Source: Geobacillus genomosp. 3
Lineage (GTDB): Bacteria; Bacillota; Bacilli; Bacillales; Anoxybacillaceae
Length of the DNA: 64,000 nucleotides
Direction of reading: 5' to 3'
Assembly (NCBI RefSeq): GCF_000445995.2
Contig: NC_022080.4
Location: 1,426,001 to 1,490,000 of the forward strand
The translations under genes were made by a program, and so were the position numbers. A model generated the notes under the pieces. That model saw only the letters and a program-made list of their open reading frames with translations, made no database searches and was not told the DNA's origin. Within the stretch, counting starts at the first letter, position 1. Every line of letters begins with the position of its first letter. Of the stretch, positions 44,458-53,828 are shown piece by piece.

Positions 44458-45096
44458 ATGAATCACTCGACCGTTTACCGCCCGCACAGCCCAGTCGCCA
44501 AGTTGGCCGCTTCGTTTCTCGCGGCGCTCGCTGTCGCGACGGCAGGATTGTACGCCGGACAATGGGTGCCGGCCGGCCTGTATTTGCCGCTTTATGCGTT
44601 AGAACTCATTTTGCTTTTGGTAATGATCTTCGCCCGCCGCAAACAGGCGGTCGGCTATCCGCTTATGTTTGCCTTTATGCTCGTCTCAGGCGCAACTCTT
44701 TATCCGCTCATCGGCTATTACATTTCCGTCATCGGTGCGGCGGCGGTGTTCAAGGCGTTTGCGCTGGCTGTCGTCTCGTTTTCCGGCGTGGCTATTTATG
44801 CAGCCAAAACGAAAGAAGATTTTTCGTTTCTCGGCGGGTTTTTAATGCTCGGCGCGTTTGCGCTCCTTGGATTGTTGATCATCCAATGGTTTATCCCGTT
44901 CTCCAGCGTCGGACAAATGGGTATCGCGGCTTTGGGGATTTTGATTTTCCTCGGTTTTACGATTTACGATATCAATCGTTTGGCCCGCTACGGCTTCACG
45001 GAAGCAGATATTCCGATGATCGTTGTCAACATTTATCTTGATTTTATCAACTTGTTCGTTTACATTTTGCGTTTTTTCGCCAGCGATGAAGAGTAA
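44458..45096 (+). CDS. Bax inhibitor-1/TMBIM family membrane protein
   Basis: 212 residues with seven membrane segments. The Asp pair of the pH-sensitive calcium leak channel YetJ is present: TIYDINRLARYG in helix 6 and NIYLDFINLFVYILRF in helix 7. The family leaks Ca2+ across the membrane. GGAGGGG precedes ATG 44458. A terminator follows. Confidence 0.89.
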   Translation: MNHSTVYRPHSPVAKLAASFLAALAVATAGLYAGQWVPAGLYLPLYALELILLLVMIFARRKQAVGYPLMFAFMLVSGATLYPLIGYYISVIGAAAVFKAFALAVVSFSGVAIYAAKTKEDFSFLGGFLMLGAFALLGLLIIQWFIPFSSVGQMGIAALGILIFLGFTIYDINRLARYGFTEADIPMIVVNIYLDFINLFVYILRFFASDEE

Positions 45097-45104
45097 AAAG
45101 AGGA

Positions 45105-45142
45105 AAGGGCTGTTTCCCAGCGATGGAAACGGCTCTTTTTTC
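45105..45142 (+). terminator. Rho-independent terminator
   Basis: GGGCTGTTTCC pairs with GGAAACGGCTC, followed by TTTTTT. From 45143 to 45340 I see no gene and no clear promoter. Confidence 0.85.
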
Positions 45143-45346
45143 GTCATGACGCCGTTCAAAGGGGGACGTCGCGCTTGGCGCAAACAACTATGACAAAGTC
45201 CCGGCTTCGTTGTACAGCAAGCGGTCGATTGATGAGTGATTGCGCCTGTGTTTTATAGGGCGAGAGAAGAAGGGGGCGATGAAAGCAGGAATCGGCAACG
45301 GGTGGAGCGAATAAGGGAAAGAAATGGAGAAGAAAGGGGCCTCATG

Positions 45347-46144
45347 ATGAAGTTTGCCGTCAATGTATCGACGATTTTCACGGAAGCGCCGTTTCTCGCC
45401 CGGTTTGCCAAGGTGAAGCAGCACGGGTTTTCGCTCGTCGAGTGTCAGTTTCCGTATGTGGCGGTGCCTGAGGCGATCGCCGATAAGCTTGAAGAATACG
45501 AGTTGTCGCTTGTTTTAATCAACTTACCGGCCGGCGATTGGGAAAGCGGGGAGCGCGGGCTGGCGATTCTTCCTGACCGGCATGACGATTTTCGCCGTGC
45601 GCTTGAGAAAGGGATGCGCTATGCGCTTGCGCTTGACGTGCCGCGCCTTCATTGCATGGCTGGGGTGATGCCGGCCGGTTTGCCGCGGGAACGGGCGAAA
45701 GAAATATACATGCGCCGCTTGGATGAGGCGGCCGCCGCGCTCGGCGTCCACGGTTTGACGCTGACGATCGAACCGATCAACCCGCTCGATATGCCGGGCT
45801 ATTTTTTAACGGATATTAGTGAAGCGGCAGCGGTTATCCGTGATCTTGGCCGGCCGAACGTGAAGATGCAGTATGATATGTACCATATGGCGCGCCTCGG
45901 TCTCGAGGTGACCGCGACGTTTCTCGCTTATGAACCACTGATTGACCATGTGCAATTCGCCGATGCCCCCGGGCGGCATGAACCGGGGACGGGAGCGCTT
46001 CCATATCATGAGATTTTCTCATTTTTGCAAGAGCGCGGCTACGGCGGCGCTATAGGATTGGAGTACATTCCGTCGGGAGAAAGCGGCGAAAGCTTTGCTT
46101 GGTATGATGAATATCGCACGATGAAAGGAGGAAGGGGTCGATGA
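45347..46144 (+). CDS. hyi: Hydroxypyruvate isomerase family protein
   Basis: 265 residues from ATG 45347 (AAAGGGG upstream; ATG 45344 is adjacent). Xylose-isomerase-like TIM barrel: LTIEPINPLDMPGYFL, VKMQYDMYHMAR, HVQFADAPGRHEPGTGAL and IGLEYIPSG hold the Glu/Asp/His metal ligands. Interconverts hydroxypyruvate and tartronate semialdehyde. Its stop overlaps the next ATG (ATGA), so it is coupled to the reductase, as in glyoxylate clusters of other bacteria. Confidence 0.89.
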   Translation: MKFAVNVSTIFTEAPFLARFAKVKQHGFSLVECQFPYVAVPEAIADKLEEYELSLVLINLPAGDWESGERGLAILPDRHDDFRRALEKGMRYALALDVPRLHCMAGVMPAGLPRERAKEIYMRRLDEAAAALGVHGLTLTIEPINPLDMPGYFLTDISEAAAVIRDLGRPNVKMQYDMYHMARLGLEVTATFLAYEPLIDHVQFADAPGRHEPGTGALPYHEIFSFLQERGYGGAIGLEYIPSGESGESFAWYDEYRTMKGGRGR

Positions 46145-47037
46145 CCCACGTTGGCTTTATCGGCTTGGGCGTGATGGGTTCGCGCATGGCCGGCCGGCTG
46201 CTTGAAGCGGGCTTCGCCGTCACAGTGTACAACCGCACGCCGGAAAAAGCGGTTCCACTTGTCAATCGTGGCGCCCGACAGGCAGCAACAGTGACAGAGC
46301 TGGCCGGCGAGGCGGACGTCGTTTGCACGTGTTTATCGATGCCGGACGATGTCATTGAGGTGTATACGGGGGAAGGCGGCGTCCTTAGCGCAGCCCGACC
46401 GGGGACCGTTTGTCTTGATTTTACAACCGTCGGCCCGAACACGAGCCGGAAGGTGGCCGAGCAGGCTGATAAGCGCGGGATTGCTTACTTGGATGCGCCT
46501 GTCAGCGGTGGGCCGGAAGGAGCGGAACAAGGGACGTTGACCATTATGGTTGGCGGTGCGAAAGACGTGTGGGAGCGGGTGCGCCCGTTGCTTGGCGTGT
46601 TAGGAAAAACGGTGGAATATTTAGGGGAAAGCGGCGCCGGCAGTGCAGCCAAAGTGCTCAACCAATACTTGGTCGCCGTCCATACGGTCGCCGCGGCGGA
46701 AGCGATGGTCGCCGGCGTTGCTTACGGGCTTGATGCCGGGAAGCTGTATCGATTGTTAAAGGAAAGCTACGGAGACAGCCGGATGCTGCGCCGCCATATG
46801 GAGCAGTTTGTGCTGCCGCGCCAGTTTGCGCCCGGCGGGGCGGTGAAGTATGTACATAAAGATGTACGTCTGGCCAACGAATTGATGAACGAAACAGGAA
46901 TTGGACGCTGCCTTGGCGGACAGACGGAAGCGGTGTTTGCCGAAGCGATTACCGATGGACTGGCCGATTTGGATATGTCAGCGGTCATCCAGTTGTTTGA
47001 GCAGCGGGTTGGGGTGGTCGTAAAAGAGACAGAATGA
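46141..47037 (+). CDS. glxR: Tartronate-semialdehyde (2-hydroxy-3-oxopropionate) reductase
   Basis: 298 residues, beta-hydroxyacid dehydrogenase family. NAD(P) fold GFIGLGVMGSRMAGRL (about 5-20); substrate loop DAPVSGGPEGAEQGTL; catalytic Lys in AAKVLNQYLV. It reduces tartronate semialdehyde to glycerate. It sits with hyi, but glyoxylate carboligase (gcl), which would supply its substrate, is not in the window. Ends in a terminator. Confidence 0.87.
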   Translation: MTHVGFIGLGVMGSRMAGRLLEAGFAVTVYNRTPEKAVPLVNRGARQAATVTELAGEADVVCTCLSMPDDVIEVYTGEGGVLSAARPGTVCLDFTTVGPNTSRKVAEQADKRGIAYLDAPVSGGPEGAEQGTLTIMVGGAKDVWERVRPLLGVLGKTVEYLGESGAGSAAKVLNQYLVAVHTVAAAEAMVAGVAYGLDAGKLYRLLKESYGDSRMLRRHMEQFVLPRQFAPGGAVKYVHKDVRLANELMNETGIGRCLGGQTEAVFAEAITDGLADLDMSAVIQLFEQRVGVVVKETE

Positions 47038-47140
47038 ACAAAATGGTTCGTGAATTCAAAAAATTCATTGAAAAAGTGGGCGATCAATGATTTAATATAA
47101 AGTAGCAGCGCCTCTGCCACGTGCGGGGCGCCGCCTCACT

Positions 47141-47169
47141 GAAACGCCTGAAGCGTTTCGCTTTTTTTA
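47141..47169 (+). terminator. Terminator between the hyi-glxR and glcEFD units
   Basis: GAAACGC pairs with GCGTTTC, then CTTTTTTT. A second stem (GCGCCTC/GGGGCGC, 47108-47131) lies just upstream. It ends the hyi-glxR transcript and could also act as an attenuator ahead of glcE. Confidence 0.8.
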
Positions 47170-47181
47170 AAACGATAAAAA

Positions 47182-47206
47182 GAAACATTGTTTCTTATTG
47201 CGAAAC
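47182..47206 (+). promoter_or_regulatory. Glycolate-regulon repeat upstream of glcE
   Basis: GAAACATTGTTTC (a perfect 6-1-6 inverted repeat) is followed by TTATTGC and a third GAAAC. Nineteen of 25 positions match the repeat at 51411-51435 ahead of glcB. Both lie right before the ribosome site. The IclR regulator encoded at 56033 is the natural candidate to bind them. Confidence 0.68.
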
Positions 47207-47221
47207 AAAGGAGGGGCGACA

Positions 47222-48541
47222 ATGCTCTCGTTGACATGGCTGGATGAGTTAAGCACGCTTTTGCGCCCGGGACAAATCAAAGTGAACGAATCCCCACACC
47301 CGCTCGGCAACAGCGGCGCGGTGACCGTTTATCCACAAACAGAAGAAGAGATCGCCGCTTTGCTCCGCTACGCGAATGACAGCCGCAAAAAAGTCGTCGT
47401 CGCCGGCCGCGGTACGAAACGGGGGTTCGGCGGGCAGCGGGAACAGGCGGACATCTTGTTGTCGTTGGAACACTACGCCGGCATCGTCGAGCATGCGGCT
47501 GCTGATATGACGGTCACCGTCAAGGCTGGAACGAAGTTTGGCGACTTGCAGCGTGCATTGGCCCCATATCGGCAAAAGGTCGCCTTAGACCCGTTTTGGC
47601 CGGAGGAAGCGACGGTCGGTGGGGTGATCGCGGCAAATGACAGCGGGCCGAAGCGGCTTGGCTACGGCTCAGCGCGCGATTCGGTCATCGGGATGCGCAT
47701 CGTGTACCCAGATGGGACGATTATTCGTTCAGGCGGTAAAGTCGTGAAAAACGTTGCCGGTTACGACATGAACAAACTGTTTATTGGAGCGATGGGGACG
47801 CTCGGTGTGTTAAGCGAAATGACGCTCAAGCTCCGGCCGCTGCCGAAATATGAAAGCGTTGTTTTGCTGTCGTTCCCAACCGGCGATGTTCATGATATCC
47901 GCTCATTTGCGGTTTCCTTCCTTGATACGATGATGGAGCCGGTTTGTTTCGAACTGCTTAACCCGGCGCTGGCCGAGCGGTTAACGGGTGAAGCGGCGTA
48001 TATGCTTGCGATCGGATTTGAAGATGTTGAAAATGCTGTCCATTACCAAGAGCAGGCAGTCGAGCGGCTGTGTCCGCGTGGAGCGAAGCTGTCAATCGTT
48101 GCCCAAGAAGAAGCCGCTGCGTTTTGGCGCACATTTTATACGGCGCCGCCAAACGGACGGCAGCCGGCGGCAGACGGTGTCGCGGCCGCGGTGAAAATCG
48201 GCGTTGTCAACTTAGACGTAGTCTCGATTTTGCGGGAAAGTATCCTTATCGCTGACCGTTGCCATGTCCGGGTCGAAGCGCACGGCGGCGTGGGTCACGG
48301 GCTTTGCCAGGCGTACGTGCACGGGAGCGAAGAGGGGGTTTTAGCGGCGATTCGGGAGTTGCGCCAGACGGCTGTCCGTCTTGGCGGCTATGCGGTCGTG
48401 AAGCATTTGCCGTTTTCGCTGCGCCAGCGCGTTGACGTCTGGGGCGGGAAGCCGCCGTACTTTTTCTTGCTTGAAGACATTAAGCGGAAAATTGATCCGC
48501 ACAAAACATTAAACGATCAGCGCTTTATTGGGGGGATTTAA
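47222..48541 (+). CDS. glcE: Glycolate oxidase FAD-binding subunit
   Basis: 439 residues; ATG 47222 follows AAAGGAGGGG. PCMH-type FAD domain (VVVAGRGTKRGFGG, about 65-80; VGGVIAANDSGPKRLGYGSARD; KNVAGYDMNKLFIGAMGTLGV) and C-terminal part with VEAHGGVGHG. With GlcF and GlcD it oxidises glycolate to glyoxylate at the membrane. First of glcE-glcF-glcD, an order different from the E. coli glcDEF. Confidence 0.93.
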   Translation: MLSLTWLDELSTLLRPGQIKVNESPHPLGNSGAVTVYPQTEEEIAALLRYANDSRKKVVVAGRGTKRGFGGQREQADILLSLEHYAGIVEHAAADMTVTVKAGTKFGDLQRALAPYRQKVALDPFWPEEATVGGVIAANDSGPKRLGYGSARDSVIGMRIVYPDGTIIRSGGKVVKNVAGYDMNKLFIGAMGTLGVLSEMTLKLRPLPKYESVVLLSFPTGDVHDIRSFAVSFLDTMMEPVCFELLNPALAERLTGEAAYMLAIGFEDVENAVHYQEQAVERLCPRGAKLSIVAQEEAAAFWRTFYTAPPNGRQPAADGVAAAVKIGVVNLDVVSILRESILIADRCHVRVEAHGGVGHGLCQAYVHGSEEGVLAAIRELRQTAVRLGGYAVVKHLPFSLRQRVDVWGGKPPYFFLLEDIKRKIDPHKTLNDQRFIGGI

Positions 48542-48543
48542 CG

Positions 48544-49902
48544 ATGAACGCCATGACGAGTGAGCGGACGGGCAGCCCGGCATGTGCGACGGTGAGCCTT
48601 GGCAACTACCGGTTTCGCGACTTGCCGGACCCGAGCAAGTGGGCCGATTGTGTCCATTGCGGCATGTGTTTGGAATCGTGTCCGACGTATGAACAGACGG
48701 GCCAAGAGCAGCACTCTCCGCGCGGCCGTGTCCATTTAATGAAATCGGTCGGTGAAGGAAAGCTCGATTTAACGCCTGATTTGCTCGATCCGATCTTTAC
48801 GTGCCTAGACTGTCGCGCTTGCACGACGGCCTGTCCAGCCGATGTCGATGTCGGCGGCCTCATTGAACAAGTGCGCGGCCAGCTCCGCCAGGCGGTGCCG
48901 CTCACTGGATGGAAAGCGCTTGTGAGCGACTTTTTCTTAAAAGGGGTGTTCCCGCATCCGTCACGCCTTGATTGGTTTGGCCGTCTGCTTCGGTTGTACC
49001 AAAAAAGCGGGCTGCAGGCAGTGGCGCGCAAAACGGGATTGCTGCGGGTGATGCCGGATCATTTAGCCGAAATGGAGGCGATTTTGCCGGCTGTCGGCAC
49101 GCCGGTGCGCCAAAAGTACAAGGATCAGCCGCTTATTAAGGCGAAAGGGGAAACGAAGCGGACGGTCGCGATGTTGACCGGTTGCGTGATGGATGTGATG
49201 TTTAGCGATATTAATGAGGCAACGATCCGCGTCTTGGCGCGAAATGGAAACGATGTCGCCATCGTGCCGAACCAAACATGTTGCGGAGCGCTTCATGTGC
49301 ATGCCGGCGACCGCGAAACGGGCCGGAAGCTCGCCAAGCAAAACATTGAGGCGTTTGCCGATGTTGACCATGTCATTGTCAACGCCGCCGGCTGCGGCTG
49401 TATGCTGAAGGAGTATCCGGAACTGTTCCGCGACGATCCGGAATGGCATGAAAAAGCCGAACAGTTTGCCGCCAAAGTCGAAGATGTGTCGAAGTTTCTG
49501 CATGATACAGGTTTTGAGCCGCCGAAAGCGGAGTTGAACGTGCGTCTCACATACCATGATGCGTGCCATTTAGCCCACGGTCAGGGCATCCGTCAAGAGC
49601 CGCGCGCGCTGATCGGGAGTATTCCGGGCGTCGACATGGTGGCGATGCCAAATGCCGACCGTTGCTGCGGCAGCGCCGGGATTTATAACATCACCCATCC
49701 GGAGATGGCGCAAGCTGTGCTTGCAAGCAAAATGCAAAATGTGCCGCAAGATGTGGAGCTCATTTCGATGGGCAATCCGGGCTGCATGTTGCAAATGGCG
49801 CTTGGCGTCATGAAACACGGCCGAAACCAAAAAATCGTCCATACGGTGCAGCTGTTGGATTGGGCGTATCAAAAAGAGGAAGGGAAGGACGTGCGCATAT
49901 GA
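48544..49902 (+). CDS. glcF: Glycolate oxidase iron-sulfur subunit
   Basis: 452 residues. Two 4Fe-4S motifs: CVHCGMCLESCP (about 36-47) and CLDCRACTTACP (about 86-97). Two CCG domains follow: TCCGAL with GCGCML, and CCGSAGIYN with GNPGCML. It passes electrons from the flavin subunits to the quinone pool. Starts 2 bp after glcE and overlaps glcD by 4 bp. Confidence 0.95.
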   Translation: MNAMTSERTGSPACATVSLGNYRFRDLPDPSKWADCVHCGMCLESCPTYEQTGQEQHSPRGRVHLMKSVGEGKLDLTPDLLDPIFTCLDCRACTTACPADVDVGGLIEQVRGQLRQAVPLTGWKALVSDFFLKGVFPHPSRLDWFGRLLRLYQKSGLQAVARKTGLLRVMPDHLAEMEAILPAVGTPVRQKYKDQPLIKAKGETKRTVAMLTGCVMDVMFSDINEATIRVLARNGNDVAIVPNQTCCGALHVHAGDRETGRKLAKQNIEAFADVDHVIVNAAGCGCMLKEYPELFRDDPEWHEKAEQFAAKVEDVSKFLHDTGFEPPKAELNVRLTYHDACHLAHGQGIRQEPRALIGSIPGVDMVAMPNADRCCGSAGIYNITHPEMAQAVLASKMQNVPQDVELISMGNPGCMLQMALGVMKHGRNQKIVHTVQLLDWAYQKEEGKDVRI

Positions 49903-51347
49903 GAAAACGGGCCATTGCAACGAACGACCCGCACATTCGGGCGCTCGCCGGCATCGTTGGGGAAACGGCGATTTTATACCGAAAAGAGGATTTAATCGCC
50001 TATGACTGCGACGGGTTTACCGTCCATCGCCATTTGCCAAAGGCGGTCGTATTCCCAAACAGCACGGAACAAGTAGCGGCAATCGTCAAATATTGCCATG
50101 AACACGAGTTGCCGTTTCTTGCTCGCGGCGCCGGCACGGGATTAAGCGGCGGGGCGATTCCGTTAAACGGGGAAGTGGTGATCAGCTTAACGCGGATGAA
50201 GCGGCTTTTGCATGTCGATTTGGAAAACCGGCGCGCCGTTGTCGAGCCGGGGTTTGTGAACTTAAAGCTGACGAACTCAGTCGCCCACCGGGGCTATTAC
50301 TATGCGCCTGATCCGTCAAGTCAATATTGCTGCACGATCGGCGGCAATGTCGCCGAAAATGCCGGCGGTGCCCATTGTTTGAAATATGGGGTGACAACGA
50401 ACCATATTTTAGGGCTGGAAGTCGTGTTGCCGAACGGGGAAGTGATCGAAATCGGCGCAAACGGCGTTCCCGACCCGCCGGGCTACGATTTGCTCGGGCT
50501 GTTGACCGGGTCGGAAGGGACGCTTGGCATCGTGACGAAAATTACGGTCCGCCTGCTGAAAAATCCGGAGGCGAAACAGACGGTGCTTGCCTATTTTGAT
50601 GAGGTGGAAGATGCAAGCCAAACCGTTTCCGACATTATTTCCGCCGGGATTGTGCCGGCAGCGCTCGAGATGATGGACCAAACGGCGATCGAAGCGGTTG
50701 AAGCGGCAGCGTTTCCGGTCGGGCATCCGAAAGACATCGCCGCGCTGTTGCTCATTGAAGTGGACGGCATTTCCGCCGGAATTGACGAGCAAATCGACGA
50801 TATTTTAGCCATTTGCCGCCGCCATCGTGTGCGCGAAGTGAAAGTCGCCCAGTCAGAGGAAGAACGGGGGCGCTGGTGGGCGAACCGGAAAACCGGCTTT
50901 GGCGCCATGGGAGCGATTTCCCCGGATTATTTAGTGCAAGATGGCGTTATTCCGCGCAGCCGGCTGCCGGAAGTGTTGAACGACATTGCGAACATCAGCC
51001 GCAAATACGGGCTCCGGATTGCTAATATTTTCCATGCTGGCGACGGCAATTTGCATCCACTTGTGTTGTTTGATGCGAGCAAGCCTGGGGAGACAGAGCG
51101 GGCGCTTGCCGCCGGAAGTGAATGTTTGCAGGCGTGCGCGGCGGTTGGTGGGTCGATCACCGGCGAACATGGCGTTGGCATCGAGAAAAAAGAAGAGATG
51201 CGTTTCATTTTCACCGATGAGGAAATTTTGGCGCAAACGGCGATCCGCGACGTGTTTAATCCGAAAAACTTGCTCAACGCCGGCAAGCTGTTTCCGACGC
51301 CGGGACGGTGTGTAGAGACAAAACGGACACCGTCGACAGCAAAATGA
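49899..51347 (+). CDS. glcD: Glycolate oxidase subunit GlcD (FAD-linked oxidase)
   Basis: 482 residues from ATG 49899, overlapping the glcF stop. FAD-binding LARGAGTGLSGGAIP (about 78-92), CTIGGNVAENAGGAHCLKYG, GLLTGSEGTLGIVTKI, HAGDGNLHPLVLFD and GEHGVGIEKK, as in GlcD and D-lactate dehydrogenases. It is the catalytic flavin subunit. D-lactate is a possible second substrate, but malate synthase next door favours glycolate. Confidence 0.94.
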   Translation: MRKRAIATNDPHIRALAGIVGETAILYRKEDLIAYDCDGFTVHRHLPKAVVFPNSTEQVAAIVKYCHEHELPFLARGAGTGLSGGAIPLNGEVVISLTRMKRLLHVDLENRRAVVEPGFVNLKLTNSVAHRGYYYAPDPSSQYCCTIGGNVAENAGGAHCLKYGVTTNHILGLEVVLPNGEVIEIGANGVPDPPGYDLLGLLTGSEGTLGIVTKITVRLLKNPEAKQTVLAYFDEVEDASQTVSDIISAGIVPAALEMMDQTAIEAVEAAAFPVGHPKDIAALLLIEVDGISAGIDEQIDDILAICRRHRVREVKVAQSEEERGRWWANRKTGFGAMGAISPDYLVQDGVIPRSRLPEVLNDIANISRKYGLRIANIFHAGDGNLHPLVLFDASKPGETERALAAGSECLQACAAVGGSITGEHGVGIEKKEEMRFIFTDEEILAQTAIRDVFNPKNLLNAGKLFPTPGRCVETKRTPSTAK

Positions 51348-51364
51348 AAATTTTACAAAAATGA

Positions 51365-51435
51365 TTGCCAGTCATTTCGTTTCATGGTATGATCTTTTTA
51401 GACCATTTAAGAAACAGTGTTTTGTAATAAGAAAC
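51365..51435 (+). promoter_or_regulatory. glcB promoter and glycolate-regulon repeat
   Basis: TTGCCA (51365-51370) and TATGAT (51388-51393), 17 bp apart. Downstream of the expected start, 51411-51435 carries GAAACAGTGTTTT-N7-GAAAC, the counterpart of 47182-47206. A repressor there would block elongation from this promoter. Confidence 0.7.
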
Positions 51436-51455
51436 AAGAAGGGAGAAAGGGAACG

Positions 51456-53639
51456 ATGGCCGAATATGTTCAAACCGGGACGATCCAAGTCGCGAAAGTG
51501 TTTTATGATTTTGTCAACGGGGAGCTTCTGCCAAACAGCGGGCTTGACCAAGACAAGTTTTGGCGCGATTTTTCCGTGCTTATTGCCGATTTGACGCCGC
51601 GCAACAAAGAGCTGCTGGCGCGCCGCGATGAGATTCAAGAAAAATTGAACGAGTGGCATAAACAGCGCCGTGGCCGCTTCGATTTTGACGAGTATAAAGC
51701 GTTTTTAACGGAAATCGGCTATTTGGAGCCGGAAGTCGAGGACTTCGAGATTACAACAGAAAATGTCGATGATGAAATTGCCGTGCAGGCCGGGCCGCAG
51801 TTGGTCGTGCCGCTCACGAACGCCCGCTACGCGCTAAACGCCGCCAATGCCCGTTGGGGCAGCTTGTATGACGCGCTGTACGGCACCGATGCCATCAGCG
51901 AAGAAGACGGTGCCACACGCGGTTCGTCGTACAACCCGGTGCGCGGAGCGAAAGTCATCGCTTACGGGCGGAAGTTTTTGGATGAGGCGGTGCCGCTTGC
52001 CGAATATTCCCATCAAGACGCCGTTCAATACGCGGTCGTTGATGGGCGGCTTGTCGTGACGATCGAAGGCGGGGCGACAACAGGGCTCAAGGAGCCGGAA
52101 AAATTTGTCGGCTTCCAAGGCGAACCGCAAAACCCGGCATCGGTGCTGTTGAAAAACAATGGCCTTCATATCGACATTCAAATCGACCGCGAGCATCCGG
52201 TCGGCAAAACGGACAAAGCGGGTGTGAAAGACATCATCTTGGAAGCGGCGGTGACGACGATCATGGACGGCGAAGATTCCGTTGCCGCTGTCGACGCGGA
52301 AGACAAAGTGCTCGTCTACCGCAACTTGTTCGGCTTGATCAAAGGCGATTTGACAGCGACGTTTGAGAAAAACGGCAAACTGCTGACGCGGGCGTTAAAC
52401 TCGGATCGCGTATACGAAACGCCGGATGGCGGAAAGCTTGCGCTGCCAGGACGCTCGCTGATGTTTGTACGCAACGTCGGCCATTTGATGACAAACAGCG
52501 CCATTTTGGATGCCAACGGCGAGGAAGTGCATGAAGGGATCATCGATGCCGTCATTACGAGTTTGATCATGAAACACTCGCTCATCGGCAATACCCGCTA
52601 TTTGAACTCGCGCAAAGGTTCGATTTATATCGTCAAGCCGAAAATGCACGGCTCGGCCGAAGTGGCCTTTGCCAACGAGCTGTTTGACCGGGTCGAAGAT
52701 ATGCTTGGCCTTGAGCGGAACACGATCAAAATCGGCGTCATGGACGAAGAGCGGCGGACGTCGCTCAACTTGAAAAATTGTATTTACCAAGTGCGCGGCC
52801 GCATTGTCTTCATCAACACCGGCTTCCTTGACCGGACGGGTGACGAGATTCATACATCAATGGAAGCGGGGCCAATGCGGCGCAAAAACGATATGAAATC
52901 GTCGGCATGGCTGCAGGCGTACGAAAAATCGAATGTGGCAGTCGGGCTGGCTGCCGGATTCCGCGGCCGGGCGCAAATCGGCAAAGGGATGTGGGCGATG
53001 CCGGATTTGATGGCTGAAATGTTGAAACAAAAAGGGGCGCAGCTGAAAGCGGGCGCCAACACGGCATGGGTGCCTTCGCCGACGGCCGCCACGCTCCATG
53101 CGCTTCATTACCATCAAGTGAATGTCGCTGCCGTGCAAAGCGAATTGGCGAACGAGCGGGCTGATTACCGCGATGACATTTTGCAAATTCCGGTTGTCGA
53201 TCATCCGCAATGGACGGCAGAAGAAATTCAAGAAGAGATTGACAACAACTGCCAAAGCATTTTAGGCTATGTTGTCCGCTGGGTTGATCAAGGGATCGGC
53301 TGCTCGAAAGTGCCGGATATCCATAACATCGGGCTGATGGAAGACCGGGCGACGCTTCGCATTTCGAGCCAAATTCTTGCCAACTGGCTTCACCACGGTA
53401 TTTGCACGAAAGAGCAAGTGCTTGAGGCGTTCAAGCGAATGGCGAAAGTCGTCGACGAACAAAATGCCGGCGACCCGAACTACCGCCCGATAGCGCCAAA
53501 TTATGACGATTCGGTGGCGTTCCAAGCGGCGTGCGATCTCGTGTTCCTCGGCTATGAGCAGCCAAACGGCTACACGGAGCCGATTTTGCACCGCCGCCGT
53601 CAAGAGGCGAAGGCAAAATTCGCAGCCGTTCAGCAATAA
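51456..53639 (+). CDS. glcB: Malate synthase G
   Basis: 727 residues; ATG 51456 follows GGGAGAAAGGG and opens the conserved part. Motifs: [18 protein letters not shown] (catalytic and Mg-binding region), [16 protein letters not shown] (arginine loop), [31 protein letters not shown]. It condenses glyoxylate with acetyl-CoA to malate. Its place after glcEFD makes a glycolate-to-malate route. It has its own promoter and terminator. Confidence 0.97.
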   Translation: MAEYVQTGTIQVAKVFYDFVNGELLPNSGLDQDKFWRDFSVLIADLTPRNKELLARRDEIQEKLNEWHKQRRGRFDFDEYKAFLTEIGYLEPEVEDFEITTENVDDEIAVQAGPQLVVPLTNARYALNAANARWGSLYDALYGTDAISEEDGATRGSSYNPVRGAKVIAYGRKFLDEAVPLAEYSHQDAVQYAVVDGRLVVTIEGGATTGLKEPEKFVGFQGEPQNPASVLLKNNGLHIDIQIDREHPVGKTDKAGVKDIILEAAVTTIMDGEDSVAAVDAEDKVLVYRNLFGLIKGDLTATFEKNGKLLTRALNSDRVYETPDGGKLALPGRSLMFVRNVGHLMTNSAILDANGEEVHEGIIDAVITSLIMKHSLIGNTRYLNSRKGSIYIVKPKMHGSAEVAFANELFDRVEDMLGLERNTIKIGVMDEERRTSLNLKNCIYQVRGRIVFINTGFLDRTGDEIHTSMEAGPMRRKNDMKSSAWLQAYEKSNVAVGLAAGFRGRAQIGKGMWAMPDLMAEMLKQKGAQLKAGANTAWVPSPTAATLHALHYHQVNVAAVQSELANERADYRDDILQIPVVDHPQWTAEEIQEEIDNNCQSILGYVVRWVDQGIGCSKVPDIHNIGLMEDRATLRISSQILANWLHHGICTKEQVLEAFKRMAKVVDEQNAGDPNYRPIAPNYDDSVAFQAACDLVFLGYEQPNGYTEPILHRRRQEAKAKFAAVQQ

Positions 53640-53654
53640 ACGGCGCCGCACAGC

Positions 53655-53686
53655 AAGGAGCAAGGGCGACAGCGCCCTTGTTCCTT
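53655..53686 (+). terminator. Terminator of glcB
   Basis: AAGGAGCAAGGGCG pairs with CGCCCTTGTTCCTT around ACAG, a 14-bp stem, ending in a weak pyrimidine tract. Confidence 0.78.
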
Positions 53687-53737
53687 CCTGCTTCTACAAA
53701 TCAGAAAATTCAATAAATAGGAAGAAAGGGGGCCGCT

Positions 53738-53820
53738 CCTAGTTACTACTACTGGCCGGTTGCCGAACGCAAAGCAGCACGGAGGCGAAACAAGGGAAGG
53801 AAATGGGGTTAGTAGCTAGG
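53738..53820 (+). other. Structured leader of the malic enzyme gene
   Basis: CCTAGTTACTAC (53738-53749) and TTAGTAGCTAGG (53809-53820) can pair at 10 of 12 positions, bringing the ends of an 83-nt leader together 8 bp before ATG 53829. The ribosome site (GCTAGGG) would be inside the 3' arm. No known riboswitch core was recognised. Confidence 0.5.
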
Positions 53821-53828
53821 GATTAAGG

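Noticed and set aside
53738..53820. T-box or S-box in the malic enzyme leader
   Set aside because: The T-box core AGGGTGGNACCGCG and the S-box core are both absent; only the flanking repeat is present.
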